Shown piece by piece: positions 1 through 8,919 of a stretch of DNA of 34,766 nucleotides. The notes beneath the pieces are model-generated. The model ran no database searches. It saw only the letters and a list, made by a program, of their open reading frames with translations, and was not told where the DNA came from. The stretch is from Phycisphaerae bacterium (GTDB lineage Bacteria; Planctomycetota; Phycisphaerae; Sedimentisphaerales; Sedimentisphaeraceae), in NCBI GenBank assembly GCA_015493385.1, contig WGDE01000014.1, positions 1 through 34,766 on the forward strand, given 5' to 3'. The number at the start of each line of letters is the position of its first letter. Position 1 is the stretch's first letter. The position numbers and the translations under genes are program-made.

Positions 1-162
1 GAATTAGAGAGTATCTTTACAATTGCAGATGAAGCAGTGATGCTAGATAGTAGAGTTAAGAGAATTGTTGCCCGTGGTAAACCAAAAGATTTACGTGACA
101 GATGCGACGATCCTTGGGTGAGGCAATTTTTTCATAGACTCTCGAATCTTGACAATATGTAA
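1..162 (+). CDS. MCE/Mla-type ABC transporter ATP-binding protein, C-terminal end only
   Basis: This frame is open from the first base and ends in TAA, giving 53 residues. The tail contains GKPKDLRD and DDPWVRQFF, which resemble the C-terminus of MlaF-like ATPases of MCE transport systems, where a 'gtPeel...ddpwvrqFl' ending is common. The Walker and signature motifs would lie upstream of the window, so they cannot be checked. The MlaD-like gene begins 39 bases downstream on the same strand, which supports the assignment: in these operons the order is often permease, ATPase, MlaD-like substrate-binding protein, auxiliary lipoprotein. It would energise phospholipid or other lipid movement between the inner and outer membranes. 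It is partial because the window starts inside it, not because the gene is broken. Confidence 0.75.
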   Translation, partial: ELESIFTIADEAVMLDSRVKRIVARGKPKDLRDRCDDPWVRQFFHRLSNLDNM

Positions 163-201
163 TTAATTTAGAGATTCTCATAATATTTATAAAGGCTTAC
201 T

Positions 202-1179
202 ATGAGTTCAAGGGCTAATTATTTTAAAATAGGACTATTTGTTCTATTTACTGTTATTGTGTTGTTGGTTTTTCTTACAACGCTTGGAATAAGTCTTTTA
301 ACCAAAGACAAAATACTGCTTGAGACTTATATTGACGAGTCTGTTCAGGGGCTCAGCGTTGGCTCTCCGGTTAAAAATCGTGGAGTCCAGATTGGTAATG
401 TTGAGAGGATTGATTTTGTCTTAAGCGATTATAAAGTTGGCTATGATCAACCGGCTAGTAAATTGATATTGGTAGTCATAGCGGCAGATCCAACCAAATT
501 TGCATCAGAAAATAAATTTCAAGCAAAGAGAGTTATTCAAAAGCGAGTTGAAGAGGGAATGCGTTTGCAGTTAACACAGCAGCCCCTTACCGGTATTGCA
601 TATTTAGAGCTTGATTATTTTGATCCCAAGGAGTTTCCTGTTCCAGATATTACATGGAAACCTAACAATATTTATGTTCCATCAGTAAAGAGTATGCTTA
701 GTTCATTTACAAAATCTGCTGAGATTGCTGTAAAAAAGATTTCTGAGGTTAATTTTAAGAAACTTGTAGACAACGTTAACTCCCTTGTTAGTAATCTTGA
801 CAAGGCAATTGATGATGCGCATGTCTCCGAATTGTCAAGTTCTGCGATTGAGCTCATACAAGAGCTTAAAGAGAGCAATGATTCATTAAAAGCTTTTATG
901 AGTGAGATTCGCACAACAAACGATTACGCGAGTAAGCTACTAAAACCAGTAGAACCGTCCGAGCATTCTGTGTCTATTCCAGAGTTGGTTGCTTCTCTGG
1001 ATAAAACTATAGCGAAAATAGATGTAATGATGGCAAATTATAAACCTGATATTGATCAATCAGTCGGTGATATTAAAGCGTCTCTGCGCAATGTCAAGGA
1101 GCTAACCGCGCAGATTAAAGAGAACCCTTCTGCGGTGTTTAACTCAAAACCACCTGCGCAAAGTGGAGTGTATAAATAA
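202..1179 (+). CDS. MlaD/MCE-family lipid transport substrate-binding protein
   Basis: A 325-residue protein with one N-terminal membrane anchor (about residues 9-33, rich in I/V/L/F) and a short cytoplasmic start. The anchor is followed by an MCE domain (about 40-145) recognisable from VQGLSVGSPVKNRGVQIG and the later LTQQPLTGIAYLELDY. The C-terminal 170 residues look helical and could form the needle or tube seen in PqiB/MlaD relatives. The family binds lipids and bridges the inner membrane transporter to the outer membrane. The start is chosen at ATG 202 with AAAGG about seven bases upstream. The stop overlaps the start of the next gene by one base, so the two are probably translationally coupled. 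The upstream ATPase tail and downstream lipoprotein make this a standard MCE operon; the permease is presumably just outside the window. Confidence 0.9.
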   Translation: MSSRANYFKIGLFVLFTVIVLLVFLTTLGISLLTKDKILLETYIDESVQGLSVGSPVKNRGVQIGNVERIDFVLSDYKVGYDQPASKLILVVIAADPTKFASENKFQAKRVIQKRVEEGMRLQLTQQPLTGIAYLELDYFDPKEFPVPDITWKPNNIYVPSVKSMLSSFTKSAEIAVKKISEVNFKKLVDNVNSLVSNLDKAIDDAHVSELSSSAIELIQELKESNDSLKAFMSEIRTTNDYASKLLKPVEPSEHSVSIPELVASLDKTIAKIDVMMANYKPDIDQSVGDIKASLRNVKELTAQIKENPSAVFNSKPPAQSGVYK

Positions 1180-1808
1180 TGAATATAGCCTTTAGAGTGT
1201 TTTGTGTTGTTGTTATTTGTTACCTATCAATAGCTTTTTCTGGTTGTTCTGGCGGACAGACTGTCCCTAACGAGTATTATATGATAGATGCTGGTAGAGA
1301 TGCAGAAGTTGTTGAATCTTCTCACAAGAGTATAAAAGTTTTAGACATGAGCGTCTCAAGAGTATTTGATAGCAGCAATCTCATTTATAAGGTGAGTGGA
1401 AATAAATTTGAGAAAGACTACTATCACAAATATTTTGCTGATGTTGGTACTATGGCATCCCAGAGCCTGATTGAATGGCTAAGCGATAGCTCTCTCTTTG
1501 ACACCGTCTTGAGCTCACGCAGCTTAGCAGAAACTGATTATACTCTTGAGGGGTATGTTATTGAGCTCTATGGCGATTTTACAAATAAGAAATCTCCAGA
1601 AGCAGTTGTCACTATACAATTTGTTTTGCTTGATTCTTTAGCACGTGGTAGCGGCAACTTACAAGAGTGGAGATACTCTCAAAGGGTTGCTATTGCCAAC
1701 AAAAGCCCAGAAGGATTAATCGATGCTTACAATACTGCATTTGCGCAGATATTCTCTTGCCTTGAGGGTGATTTGATACACGCTGTTGCTGAAGGGGACC
1801 CTAAATAG
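1179..1808 (+). CDS. ABC-type transport auxiliary lipoprotein, PqiC/DUF330-like
   Basis: A 209-residue protein. The first 22 residues form a hydrophobic signal peptide ending in AFSGC, a usable lipobox, so the mature protein should be lipid-anchored at the cysteine. After that comes NEYYMID, resembling the 'yYtL' opening of the PqiC/DUF330 family, and the length (about 200) is typical of that group. PqiC-like lipoproteins sit at the outer membrane and work with MCE-domain proteins such as PqiB. The ATG start overlaps the TAA of the MlaD-like gene (TAATG), showing tight operon organisation. Residual uncertainty is that sequence similarity in this family is low, and the call leans on the operon position and lipobox. 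Confidence 0.75.
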   Translation: MNIAFRVFCVVVICYLSIAFSGCSGGQTVPNEYYMIDAGRDAEVVESSHKSIKVLDMSVSRVFDSSNLIYKVSGNKFEKDYYHKYFADVGTMASQSLIEWLSDSSLFDTVLSSRSLAETDYTLEGYVIELYGDFTNKKSPEAVVTIQFVLLDSLARGSGNLQEWRYSQRVAIANKSPEGLIDAYNTAFAQIFSCLEGDLIHAVAEGDPK

Positions 1809-1845
1809 AGAACTTGGCTTTAGGGCTACTTTTGATTAAGTAGGG

Positions 1846-2253
1846 TCAAATCTCTAGAAAACTTGGCACACGCCTCGGTCGACCGTTTGCGTCTACGCAG
1901 GCTAAGATGCTTTTTCCTTCGGTTAGGAGTCGCCCAATCTCATTTTTGAGCTCATAGGCGTGCTCAATTTTTGCCGATGTTACTTTTGAACAGGTTGTTG
2001 TGAGCGTTAATTTTTCATCGTAATAGGCGGGAAATCTGTATTTTAAGTTTAGCTCGGCAATAACCATAAAGAAACCAGCCTCTTCTAGCTTCTTATAGGC
2101 TAATCCATTTTCGCGTAGAAGCTCAGTTCTGCCTATCTCAAAATAAATAGGGTAGACGCTATGGTGGACGATGCCGCCTTGGTCTGTCTCACAGTAACGC
2201 GGCGATATAATTGTAGTATTGCTTCTTATTGTTATCTTTTCTGGGAATTCCAT
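1846..2253 (-). CDS. acyl-CoA thioesterase, YbgC/4-hydroxybenzoyl-CoA thioesterase hotdog family
   Basis: A single hotdog-fold protein of about 135 residues. The motif YCETDQGGIVHHSVYPIYFE matches the family pattern 'y.DtDa.GvVyh.nYl.ff', including the catalytic aspartate in TDQGG; the usual Ala before GG is Gln here. RTELLRENG and the later ELNLKYRFPAYYDEKL also fit. It hydrolyses acyl-CoA thioesters in the cytoplasm; the natural substrate is not predictable. The ORF track starts at a TTG three codons earlier, but neither start has a convincing Shine-Dalgarno sequence, so I favour the ATG at 2253. It is convergent with the MCE operon, whose stop is only 37 bases away, and divergent from the foldase gene. 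Confidence 0.85.
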   Translation of the reverse strand: MEFPEKITIRSNTTIISPRYCETDQGGIVHHSVYPIYFEIGRTELLRENGLAYKKLEEAGFFMVIAELNLKYRFPAYYDEKLTLTTTCSKVTSAKIEHAYELKNEIGRLLTEGKSILACVDANGRPRRVPSFLEI

Positions 2254-2372
2254 GAGAGACAAATTAGCAAAATTAATAAATATTTCAAGTAATAAACATT
2301 TGGAAGGCCTCTTGCTGCGTAGCCAAATTCTATATTAAATTAGCATTATGCGAAATTTGTGTGTTTATTGAC

Positions 2373-2403
2373 TTGACATTAAGTTTTAAAGTTAGGAAAA
2401 TAT
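2373..2403 (+). promoter_or_regulatory. possible promoter of the parvulin gene
   Basis: A perfect TTGACA at 2373-2378 (overlapped by TTGACT at 2368) lies about 110 bases before the foldase start. The best -10 candidate is AAATAT at 2398-2403, 19 bases downstream, which is weak. An alternative TATAGT at 2428 lacks a good -35 box. This is the only sizeable upstream gap for the gene, so a promoter somewhere here is expected. Confidence 0.25.
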
Positions 2404-2486
2404 CCGAACTTAATAATGGTTTGATCGTATAGTAGACTTAAATTTAATTCCAGATCGGACCCAATGTAACTGAAAGGATTTGTTAG

Positions 2487-3590
2487 ATGAGAAGAAGTAT
2501 CTTATTGTTGTTGTCACTAGTTGTGGTTCTTGGTAGTAATGTTCTAGCTGTTGACCAGAAAAAGAAAGGCAATTCTGGTGCTATCGAGATTAAGGACGCT
2601 AAGGTTGTTAATATTTCTAGCGCTGATGCAAATAAAACGGAAATTCCAAAAGAAGACCCTAATAAGGTTGTGGCTACGGTTGGAAGTAAAAAGATTACAT
2701 TGGGTGAAGTTGACGAGAAGGCAATGAAAAAAATGCCTCAATTATCGCAGCTTCCACCAGAGATGCGTCAACAGTATCTACCAAATATTCGCAAGAGAGT
2801 TCTTGATATGATTATCGTTGAAGGGCTTCTTGATGCTGAGGTTAAAGCGGCAAATTTCAAAGTTAGCGATGCTGATGTGATGGCTAAGGTTAATGAGATT
2901 TGTGCTAAGAATGGTATGACTATGGATCAGCTCAAAGAGAGGCTTTCCTCTATGGGTAAGTCGCTTGAAGAACTCAAGAGTGATATTGCAAAGGATCTTG
3001 TTTACCAGGAGTTATTCGAAAAAGAATTAGGTGGTGCTGTTAATGTTAGCGATGCAGAGGTTAAGAAGTACTACGACGAGCATGGCGATCAGTTTGCGAC
3101 AAAAGATCAAGTTAGAGCTAGCCATATCCTTGTTAAGGTAGACCCTAAAGCTAGCGAAGAGGATAAGGCTGCAGCGAAGAAGAAGGCACAAGATCTGCTT
3201 GCGAAAGTTAAGGCTGGCGGCGATTTTGCTAAGATTGCAAGTGAATCTTCAGATTGCCCATCTAAAGCAAAGGGCGGCGATCTAGGTTTCTTTGAGCATG
3301 ATAAAATGGTTAAACCATTCGCAGACGCAGCGTTTGCTATGAATGTTGGAGATGTTAGCGATATAGTTGAGACTCAATTTGGCTACCACATTATCAAGGT
3401 TACAGATAAGAAGGCTGCTAGCAAGAAGAGTTTCGATGAAGTTAAAGGTGATATCAGAATGCAACTCGAAGGTAAGCAACGTTCAGAAGCAACCAGGAAA
3501 TATATTGATGGCTTAAAGGCAAAAGCAAATATTAAATACACAGACGGTTTTGCACCAGAAGAAAGCAAGCCAGCAGCTCCAGCTAAATAG
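2487..3590 (+). CDS. secreted parvulin-type peptidyl-prolyl cis-trans isomerase (PpiC/SurA/PrsA-like)
   Basis: A 367-residue exported foldase. Residues 1-21 form a signal peptide (MRRS, a hydrophobic run, then NVLAV) without a lipobox. Residues about 55-190 form a helical SurA-N-like chaperone region with alternating charged helices. Residues about 200-305 are a complete parvulin domain: VRASHILVKV, GGDFAKIASESSDC, KGGDLGFF and ETQFGYHIIKV. It would assist folding of periplasmic and outer-membrane proteins by isomerising X-Pro bonds. The start is supported by GAAAGGA eight bases upstream. The gene is monocistronic, with a perfect-stem terminator just after it. The Lys/Ala/Asp-rich composition is typical of soluble periplasmic chaperones. 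Whether it acts as SurA (outer-membrane protein assembly) or a general PrsA-like foldase cannot be told from sequence. Confidence 0.92.
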   Translation: MRRSILLLLSLVVVLGSNVLAVDQKKKGNSGAIEIKDAKVVNISSADANKTEIPKEDPNKVVATVGSKKITLGEVDEKAMKKMPQLSQLPPEMRQQYLPNIRKRVLDMIIVEGLLDAEVKAANFKVSDADVMAKVNEICAKNGMTMDQLKERLSSMGKSLEELKSDIAKDLVYQELFEKELGGAVNVSDAEVKKYYDEHGDQFATKDQVRASHILVKVDPKASEEDKAAAKKKAQDLLAKVKAGGDFAKIASESSDCPSKAKGGDLGFFEHDKMVKPFADAAFAMNVGDVSDIVETQFGYHIIKVTDKKAASKKSFDEVKGDIRMQLEGKQRSEATRKYIDGLKAKANIKYTDGFAPEESKPAAPAK

Positions 3591-3613
3591 GCATCGAAGC
3601 TAACGATTACTTC

Positions 3614-3656
3614 AAGCCGCTGATTTTTAAACGATCAGCGGCTTTTTTTGTTTTTT
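3614..3656 (+). terminator. Rho-independent terminator of the parvulin gene
   Basis: Perfect 11-bp stem AAGCCGCTGAT / ATCAGCGGCTT with a 9-base loop, running into T7 and then a second T6 run. It lies 24 bases after the stop codon. Confidence 0.93.
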
Positions 3657-3726
3657 AAGATTTCTAAAGAATTGCAGTTAAAAGATTTATGATTTGAATC
3701 GCCCATCTTGAAAACCTTGTTTTGGC

Positions 3727-3761
3727 TTGACTCTCTCCCGCTTAGAGAGTAGAGTAGTCAA
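3727..3761 (+). promoter_or_regulatory. candidate guaB promoter with overlapping inverted repeats (possible operator)
   Basis: TTGACT (3727-3732) and TAGAGT (3750-3755) are separated by exactly 17 bases. The spacer is almost filled by an inverted repeat ACTCTCT / AGAGAGT with a 7-base centre. An outer repeat TTGACT / AGTCAA brackets the whole site. A dyad laid over the -35 to -10 spacer is the classic place for a repressor to bind. The predicted transcript would have a leader of about 130 bases before guaB. No regulator is identifiable; the function is inferred from geometry only. Confidence 0.4.
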
Positions 3762-3891
3762 ATTATTCTGCAAATGTGTTTTAATGGTATTTTTTCATCC
3801 TTATTTAGGCTCTAAAGCAATGAATGTCTAAATTCAACTTCTATTTGCAGCTATATTAGAGAAAGATAAGTCGATTTTGACGGAGAACAAT

Positions 3892-5343
3892 ATGAAGAAT
3901 AAGATAATAGCTCAAGGCATAACATTCGATGATGTTTTGCTTGTCCCTGCGAGGAGTGATTTTGTTCCAAGTGAAGCAGATACAAGCACTAGGTTGACAA
4001 ACAATATTAGGATTAATATCCCAATTATCTCTGCCGCTATGGATACTGTCACAGAGTCTGCCTTGGCGATTGCTCTAGCACAAGAAGGTGGAATTGGTAT
4101 TATACATAAAAATCTTAGCGTTCAAGATCAAAAGACTGAAGTTGAAAAGGTTAAGCGTAGTGAGAATGGTGTCATACAAGACCCAATAACACTCTCACCA
4201 AACGATTCTCTTACCAAGGCGTATGAAATAATGGAACAACAGCATGTCTCTGGCGTGCCTATCGTTGACGGGGAGAATCTGGTTGGAATTCTTACGAGAA
4301 GAGACCTCAAATTTTTGAAGGATTACAGCCTCAATATATCTGAAGTTATGACTTGCTCAAACCTTGTAACAGCATCTCCAAATACGACTTTAGAACAGGC
4401 AAAAGAGATTCTACGCAAGCACAAGATTGAGAAGCTTCTCTTAGTTGATGATAAAAAGCTAAGGGGTATGATTACGATGCGTGACATTGATCGTGTCCTC
4501 AAATATCCCCAAGCGGCCAAAGATAAGAAGGGTAGGCTTCTTGTTGGTGCAGCGGTTGGAGTGCTTAATTACGAACGTATTGAAGCTCTGATTGATGCGG
4601 ACGTTGATGTGATTGTTGTTGATACTGCGCACGGTCATTCTAAAAATGTTATTGATACTGTTAAGTATATAAAGAAGAATTACAAGATTGATGTTATTGC
4701 AGGGAATATCGCAACCGCTCAGGCGGCAAGAGAATTAATAGATGCAGGTGCCAATGCGGTTAAGGTCGGAATTGGTCCTGGTGCAATATGTACAACAAGA
4801 GTTATCTCTGGTGTAGGTGTTCCTCAGATTACAGCTATTATGAACGTTGTTGAAGAGGCCAATAAGAGTGGTACCCCAGTTATTGCTGATGGAGGAATCA
4901 AACTCAGTGGCGAAATCACTAAAGCGATTGCTGCTGGTGCATCAAGTGTTATGCTTGGTTCTATGCTTGCAGGTCTTGCTGAGAGTCCTGGTCAGCTTGT
5001 TTTCTACAAGGGCAGACAATTTAAGGAATACCGTGGTATGGGTTCTCTTGGCGCAATGGTCAAGGGTTCTGCTGACCGCTATGGGCAAAAAAGTACAGCT
5101 GATAAAAATAAGCTTGTCCCAGAAGGAGTTGAGGGAAGAGTCCCATATCGTGGCAAACTGAGCGATTATATCTATCAGCTAGTTGGTGGATTGCGTGCAG
5201 GAATGGGGTATTGCGGTACTAAACAAATCGAATCTCTCAGAAGCGATGCAAAGTTTATGAGAATTACAACTGCTTCTGTTAGTGAATCACACCCACATGA
5301 CATCTCCATTACGAAAGAGTCTCCAAACTATACCGAATCGTGA
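3892..5343 (+). CDS. guaB: inosine-5'-monophosphate dehydrogenase
   Basis: A 483-residue protein that oxidises IMP to XMP with NAD+, the rate-limiting step of guanine nucleotide synthesis in the cytoplasm. It shows the family's full layout: the N-terminal barrel half opens with [16 protein letters not shown]. Two CBS domains follow at about residues 85-205 ([27 protein letters not shown]). The second barrel half carries the active-site loop [11 protein letters not shown] with the catalytic cysteine near residue 300, and then [11 protein letters not shown]. Length matches E. coli (488). The ORF track begins at a TTG five codons upstream. I place the start at ATG 3892 because CGGAG sits directly in front of it at ideal spacing. 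guaA follows 63 bases later, forming the usual guaBA pair. Confidence 0.97.
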   Translation: MKNKIIAQGITFDDVLLVPARSDFVPSEADTSTRLTNNIRINIPIISAAMDTVTESALAIALAQEGGIGIIHKNLSVQDQKTEVEKVKRSENGVIQDPITLSPNDSLTKAYEIMEQQHVSGVPIVDGENLVGILTRRDLKFLKDYSLNISEVMTCSNLVTASPNTTLEQAKEILRKHKIEKLLLVDDKKLRGMITMRDIDRVLKYPQAAKDKKGRLLVGAAVGVLNYERIEALIDADVDVIVVDTAHGHSKNVIDTVKYIKKNYKIDVIAGNIATAQAARELIDAGANAVKVGIGPGAICTTRVISGVGVPQITAIMNVVEEANKSGTPVIADGGIKLSGEITKAIAAGASSVMLGSMLAGLAESPGQLVFYKGRQFKEYRGMGSLGAMVKGSADRYGQKSTADKNKLVPEGVEGRVPYRGKLSDYIYQLVGGLRAGMGYCGTKQIESLRSDAKFMRITTASVSESHPHDISITKESPNYTES

Positions 5344-5406
5344 GATAGTTTGAGTGGAATATCTTAGAGTGTCTATGTGTATTTATTTTCTTTGAATGGT
5401 TAATTT

Positions 5407-6945
5407 ATGACAAGAGAAACAATTGCTATTATTGATTTTGGAAGCCAGTATGGCCAGCTCATCGCAAGAAGGGTTAGAGAGAATAATGTTTTCTCAATGG
5501 TCTATCCTCCGAGCGTTACATTAGAACAACTGCGTAGTGAAGGGGTTACCGGCATAATTCTTTCAGGCGGTCCGGCAAGTGTTTATGAGAAAGACGCTCC
5601 AGTCTGTGATGAGAAAATCTTTGACCTTGGTGTCCCTGTTCTTGGGATATGCTATGGTATGCAGATTGCGTCTAAAATTCTTGGCGCAAATATCGCTCCA
5701 GCTCATAGCCGAGAATATGGGAGATCAGAACTACAAGTTACAGACACAAAAGATCTTCTCGCTACTGTTCCAGAATTAACTACAGTCTGGATGAGCCACG
5801 GCGATCAAGTTAATCAATTGAATGATGATTTTGAGACGCTCGCAAAAACTCAAACTTGTCCGTATGCGGCGGTTCGTCATAAAAGCAAACCATTCTACGG
5901 TGTACAGTTTCATCCAGAAGTGACACACACGCCAAACGGAGCTACAATGCTGCGCAACTTCCTATACAATATTTGCAAGTGTAAAGGGGATTGGCAGATA
6001 AAAGATTTTGCACAAGAAGCCATCGAAGCGGTGCGCAAGCAGGTTGGAAGCGATACTGTGATTTGTGGACTCAGCGGTGGTGTAGATTCTGCTGTTGTTG
6101 CGGCTCTGTTGCATAAGGCGATAGGAGATCAACTTGTCTGTATCTTCGTTGACAATGGTCTCTTGCGTAACAATGAGAGGCTTGGCGTTGAGACAATGTT
6201 TGCAGATCATTTCAAAATAAATCTACATGTTGTTGATTGGTCAAAACAATTCTTGAGCAAATTGGCTGGTGTTGTTGATCCTCAGAAAAAACGAAAAATC
6301 ATTGGCGCAGAGTTTATCGAAGCGTTTAAGAGTGAATCTAAAAAGATTGAGAATGCTAAATTCTTAGCGCAGGGGACCTTATATCCAGACGTTATCGAGT
6401 CTGGAGCTAAGGGAAATCTTGCGGCTAATATCAAACTTCACCACAATGTGGGTGGATTGCCAGAACAGCTTGGTTTCGACCTTGTTGAGCCACTGCGCGA
6501 TTTATTCAAAGATGAAGTACGCCTTCTTGGTGAGTTTTTAGGATTGCCAGAGGATATGGTCTGGAGGCATCCATTTCCAGGTCCTGGCTTGGCGGTTAGA
6601 ATTATCGGTGATATCACAGAAGAGAAACTGGAGATTGTACGCAATGCCGATGAGATTTTAATTGATGAGATTCGCGCAGCTGGTTTATATAGAAACTACA
6701 GCCAGACTCTTGCCGTTTTAGTTCCGATTGAAACGGTTGGTGTAATGGGCGATGGTAGAACTTACGAGAGTGTTATTGCTATCCGCTCGGTTGACACTAC
6801 CGATTTTATGACAGCGGATTTCTCACACATCCCTTATGAAGTGCTTGGTCGAATATCAAGTAGAATTATTAATGAAGTGCGCGGCGTAAATAGAGTTGTG
6901 TACGATATTTCTAGCAAGCCTCCTTCAACTATTGAGTGGGAATAA
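5407..6945 (+). CDS. guaA: GMP synthase (glutamine-hydrolysing)
   Basis: A 512-residue enzyme that converts XMP to GMP using ATP and glutamine. Residues 1-190 are a class I glutamine amidotransferase with the nucleophile Cys82 in GICYGMQ and the catalytic His in FHPEV. About residues 200-390 form the ATP pyrophosphatase domain with the P-loop GLSGGVDS. The C-terminal dimerisation domain ends in the conserved KPPSTIEWE. Length is close to that of E. coli (525). No strong Shine-Dalgarno sequence is visible before ATG 5407, which suggests coupling to, or readthrough from, guaB. No terminator separates the two genes. Together they form the complete IMP-to-GMP branch. Confidence 0.97.
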   Translation: MTRETIAIIDFGSQYGQLIARRVRENNVFSMVYPPSVTLEQLRSEGVTGIILSGGPASVYEKDAPVCDEKIFDLGVPVLGICYGMQIASKILGANIAPAHSREYGRSELQVTDTKDLLATVPELTTVWMSHGDQVNQLNDDFETLAKTQTCPYAAVRHKSKPFYGVQFHPEVTHTPNGATMLRNFLYNICKCKGDWQIKDFAQEAIEAVRKQVGSDTVICGLSGGVDSAVVAALLHKAIGDQLVCIFVDNGLLRNNERLGVETMFADHFKINLHVVDWSKQFLSKLAGVVDPQKKRKIIGAEFIEAFKSESKKIENAKFLAQGTLYPDVIESGAKGNLAANIKLHHNVGGLPEQLGFDLVEPLRDLFKDEVRLLGEFLGLPEDMVWRHPFPGPGLAVRIIGDITEEKLEIVRNADEILIDEIRAAGLYRNYSQTLAVLVPIETVGVMGDGRTYESVIAIRSVDTTDFMTADFSHIPYEVLGRISSRIINEVRGVNRVVYDISSKPPSTIEWE

Positions 6946-6996
6946 TTACAACATACATATTAAAGCTTCTGCCCTATATTGCTTATGGAGATAAAA

Positions 6997-7914
6997 ATGA
7001 AACATTGTCTAAACGGAATTAGGCAAAGCGTTATCCTTGTGACGATAATCACTCTCGTATTGTCAAACACACTGTTTGCCAGTGAGATTGCTGACTCAGA
7101 GTCTCAGAAAAAAACTGAGAATAAGGTGGATTTCTCTAAGAGTGAAGAATTTAGTGCAAATATGTTTCCCGGTCAGGATGCGACATCTAACGAAAAGTTC
7201 AAATATGCAACTGATAGTCTTTGGGACGACCTTTGTACATTACCATCAGAGCTTTACCATGGTATGGGGCGAATCTATTTGCAAAGAGATAATTTTATCG
7301 CTTTGCTCTTAGCGGGCGGTGCAAGTGTTGCAATGCACGCTAGTGGTGCTGATGATGATATTGCAGATAATTTTGAAGACCACAAAGTCTTAAGCGATTT
7401 CTCCGATAAGGCACTTGATTTTGTTGGTGGTCCAGGCACTCATTTCGCTCTTACAGGTGTTTGGTATTTGGCAAGTGCGTACAATGGTGACGAGCTGAAT
7501 AAACAACGTTCTTGGACAATGCTCAAGGCTTTATCCTATACAGGCTTCACGACATTGTCGCTCAAGCTAATAAGAGATAACGACACTCCTAATGGTAAAT
7601 GGCTTGGTTGGCCAAGTGGGCATACGGCGAGTTCTTTTTGTGTTGCCAGTGTTTTTGATGAATTTTATGGCCCAGCTGTCGGAATTCCATCTTACCTACT
7701 TGCTGGTGTTGTTGCGTATCGAATGATGGAGGTTGGAGACCATTGGGGAAGTGATGTTGTATTTGGAGCAGTCTTGGGTTATATAACAGGTCATAGCGTT
7801 GCCGGCGAAGATAGAGGAAAGTGGGAGATTGCTGGTTTCGATGTAGTTCCATACAGGTCGCAGCCAAATTCATATTCGACTACCATGGGCGTTAGCTTGG
7901 TTAAAGCTTTTTAA
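6997..7914 (+). CDS. PAP2-family phosphatase, exported
   Basis: A 305-residue protein with an N-terminal signal peptide (basic start, hydrophobic run, LFASE). The PAP2 (type 2 phosphatidic acid phosphatase) core is at about residues 175-265. Motif 2 is WPSGHTASSF and motif 3 is AYRMMEVGDHWGSDV, giving the catalytic His/Asp relay. Motif 1, normally K-x6-R-P, reads KLIRDNDTP, so Thr replaces the usual Arg. Likely substrates are lipid phosphates or undecaprenyl pyrophosphate at the periplasmic face, but the altered motif leaves activity open. Start: the track uses TTG at 6979, but GGAG lies six bases before ATG 6997, and this start gives a proper signal peptide. The gene sits 51 bases after guaA on the same strand. 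Confidence 0.85.
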   Translation: MKHCLNGIRQSVILVTIITLVLSNTLFASEIADSESQKKTENKVDFSKSEEFSANMFPGQDATSNEKFKYATDSLWDDLCTLPSELYHGMGRIYLQRDNFIALLLAGGASVAMHASGADDDIADNFEDHKVLSDFSDKALDFVGGPGTHFALTGVWYLASAYNGDELNKQRSWTMLKALSYTGFTTLSLKLIRDNDTPNGKWLGWPSGHTASSFCVASVFDEFYGPAVGIPSYLLAGVVAYRMMEVGDHWGSDVVFGAVLGYITGHSVAGEDRGKWEIAGFDVVPYRSQPNSYSTTMGVSLVKAF

Positions 7915-7917
7915 GAA

Positions 7918-7955
7918 GGGCGACCACAAGGGGCGCCCATACAGTTTTATTTGTT
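7918..7955 (+). terminator. weak terminator after the PAP2 gene
   Basis: A short GC stem GGGCG / CGCCC starts three bases after the stop and is followed by a T-rich stretch (TTTTATTTG). The stem is only five pairs, so efficiency is uncertain. It lies between two convergent genes. Confidence 0.45.
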
Positions 7956-7987
7956 TTAAATATTCTGTTGAGTAGCTGTGAGATTTT

Positions 7988-8893
7988 TTAAAAGAGAGTT
8001 GCTTTTCTAAGTATCTCAACCCTTTCATCTAGCTGAGAGAGTGTTGCGGCTTTTATACCGTGAAGAGAGAAGTCGCCAATTGTAAACGATGAACATGCGG
8101 TTCCGTATGCGATTGCCTGTCTTAGAGTAGTGTTATCAACTTTTTTGCTTTTTGCGATATATCCCATTAGTCCACCAGCAAAAGCATCGCCCGCACCGGT
8201 TGGGTCTATTACGATTTTTGTTGGGTATGCAGGTAGTACAAAACAGTCTCCGGTTGCATCTAGCATAATAGAGCCATGTTCACCCTTTTTAATTATGACA
8301 ACATCTGGTCCCATCTTCATAATGTCTTCACCGGCAGAAATTAGATTGTACTGACCAGTGAGCTGTCTTGCTTCGTCTTCGTTTAGAATTAAACAATTAA
8401 TGCGGTCTAGCAATTCCTTGAGACTTTCTCTCTCTGTCTCAATCCAGAGATTCATAGTGTCTGCTGCAACGAACTTAGGGTTATAAGTCTCTTCTAGTAT
8501 TTGCATCTGAATAGCAGGGTGTGTGTTGGCTAGAAAGATAAATTCAGAATCTTTGTAGCTCTCTGGCATTTTTGCAGGATCTTCAGCTAAGACGTTTAGC
8601 TCAACCATATCAGTGTTTGCTTCGTTCATACTTCCCTCGTAGGAACCATGCCAGCGAAAGGTTTTGCTATCTTCTCGTACTTCTAGGCCTTCGAGTGAGA
8701 TGTCTCTGCCTTTAAATATCTCTGCTAGGTCAAAAGGGCAATCCTTTCCAACAACACCTAGAAATCTTACAGGATTGAAAAAGCTTGCAGAGTAGCTGAA
8801 GAATACTGCCGAGCCGCCAATGCTTTCTTCGCTCCTACCAAAAGGAGTCTTTACCGTATCAATACCAATCGAACCTGTTACCAAAAGAGACAT
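7988..8893 (-). CDS. PfkB-family carbohydrate/nucleoside kinase
   Basis: A ribokinase-fold kinase of about 301 residues. It opens with the glycine-rich substrate region LLVTGSIGIDT and IGGSAVFFS. It ends with the diagnostic PfkB signature DPTGAGDAFAGG, containing the catalytic aspartate and anion hole. Between them are LILNEDEARQLTG and VVIIKKGEHG, typical of the family. It phosphorylates a sugar or nucleoside with ATP; the exact substrate cannot be read from sequence. The track starts at ATG 8902, but AAGGA is correctly spaced (about eight bases) from the ATG three codons later at 8893, which I prefer. It lies 26 bases downstream of gltX on the same strand and is probably co-transcribed with it. 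Confidence 0.88.
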   Translation of the reverse strand: MSLLVTGSIGIDTVKTPFGRSEESIGGSAVFFSYSASFFNPVRFLGVVGKDCPFDLAEIFKGRDISLEGLEVREDSKTFRWHGSYEGSMNEANTDMVELNVLAEDPAKMPESYKDSEFIFLANTHPAIQMQILEETYNPKFVAADTMNLWIETERESLKELLDRINCLILNEDEARQLTGQYNLISAGEDIMKMGPDVVIIKKGEHGSIMLDATGDCFVLPAYPTKIVIDPTGAGDAFAGGLMGYIAKSKKVDNTTLRQAIAYGTACSSFTIGDFSLHGIKAATLSQLDERVEILRKATLF

Positions 8894-8919
8894 ATCAACC
8901 ATCCTTGTTATTTAAAGAA

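Noticed and set aside
1799-1825. CCCTAAA / TTTAGGG inverted repeat after the PqiC-like gene as a terminator.
   Set aside because: The left arm lies in the coding end and stop codon, the stem is AT-rich and short, and no T-run follows.
2254-2486. Additional small gene in the gap before the parvulin gene.
   Set aside because: AT-rich, stops in all frames, no ORF with a ribosome site; it is best read as divergent promoter space.
4847-5161. 104-codon plus-strand ORF inside guaB.
   Set aside because: Out-of-frame shadow of a well-conserved guaB region.
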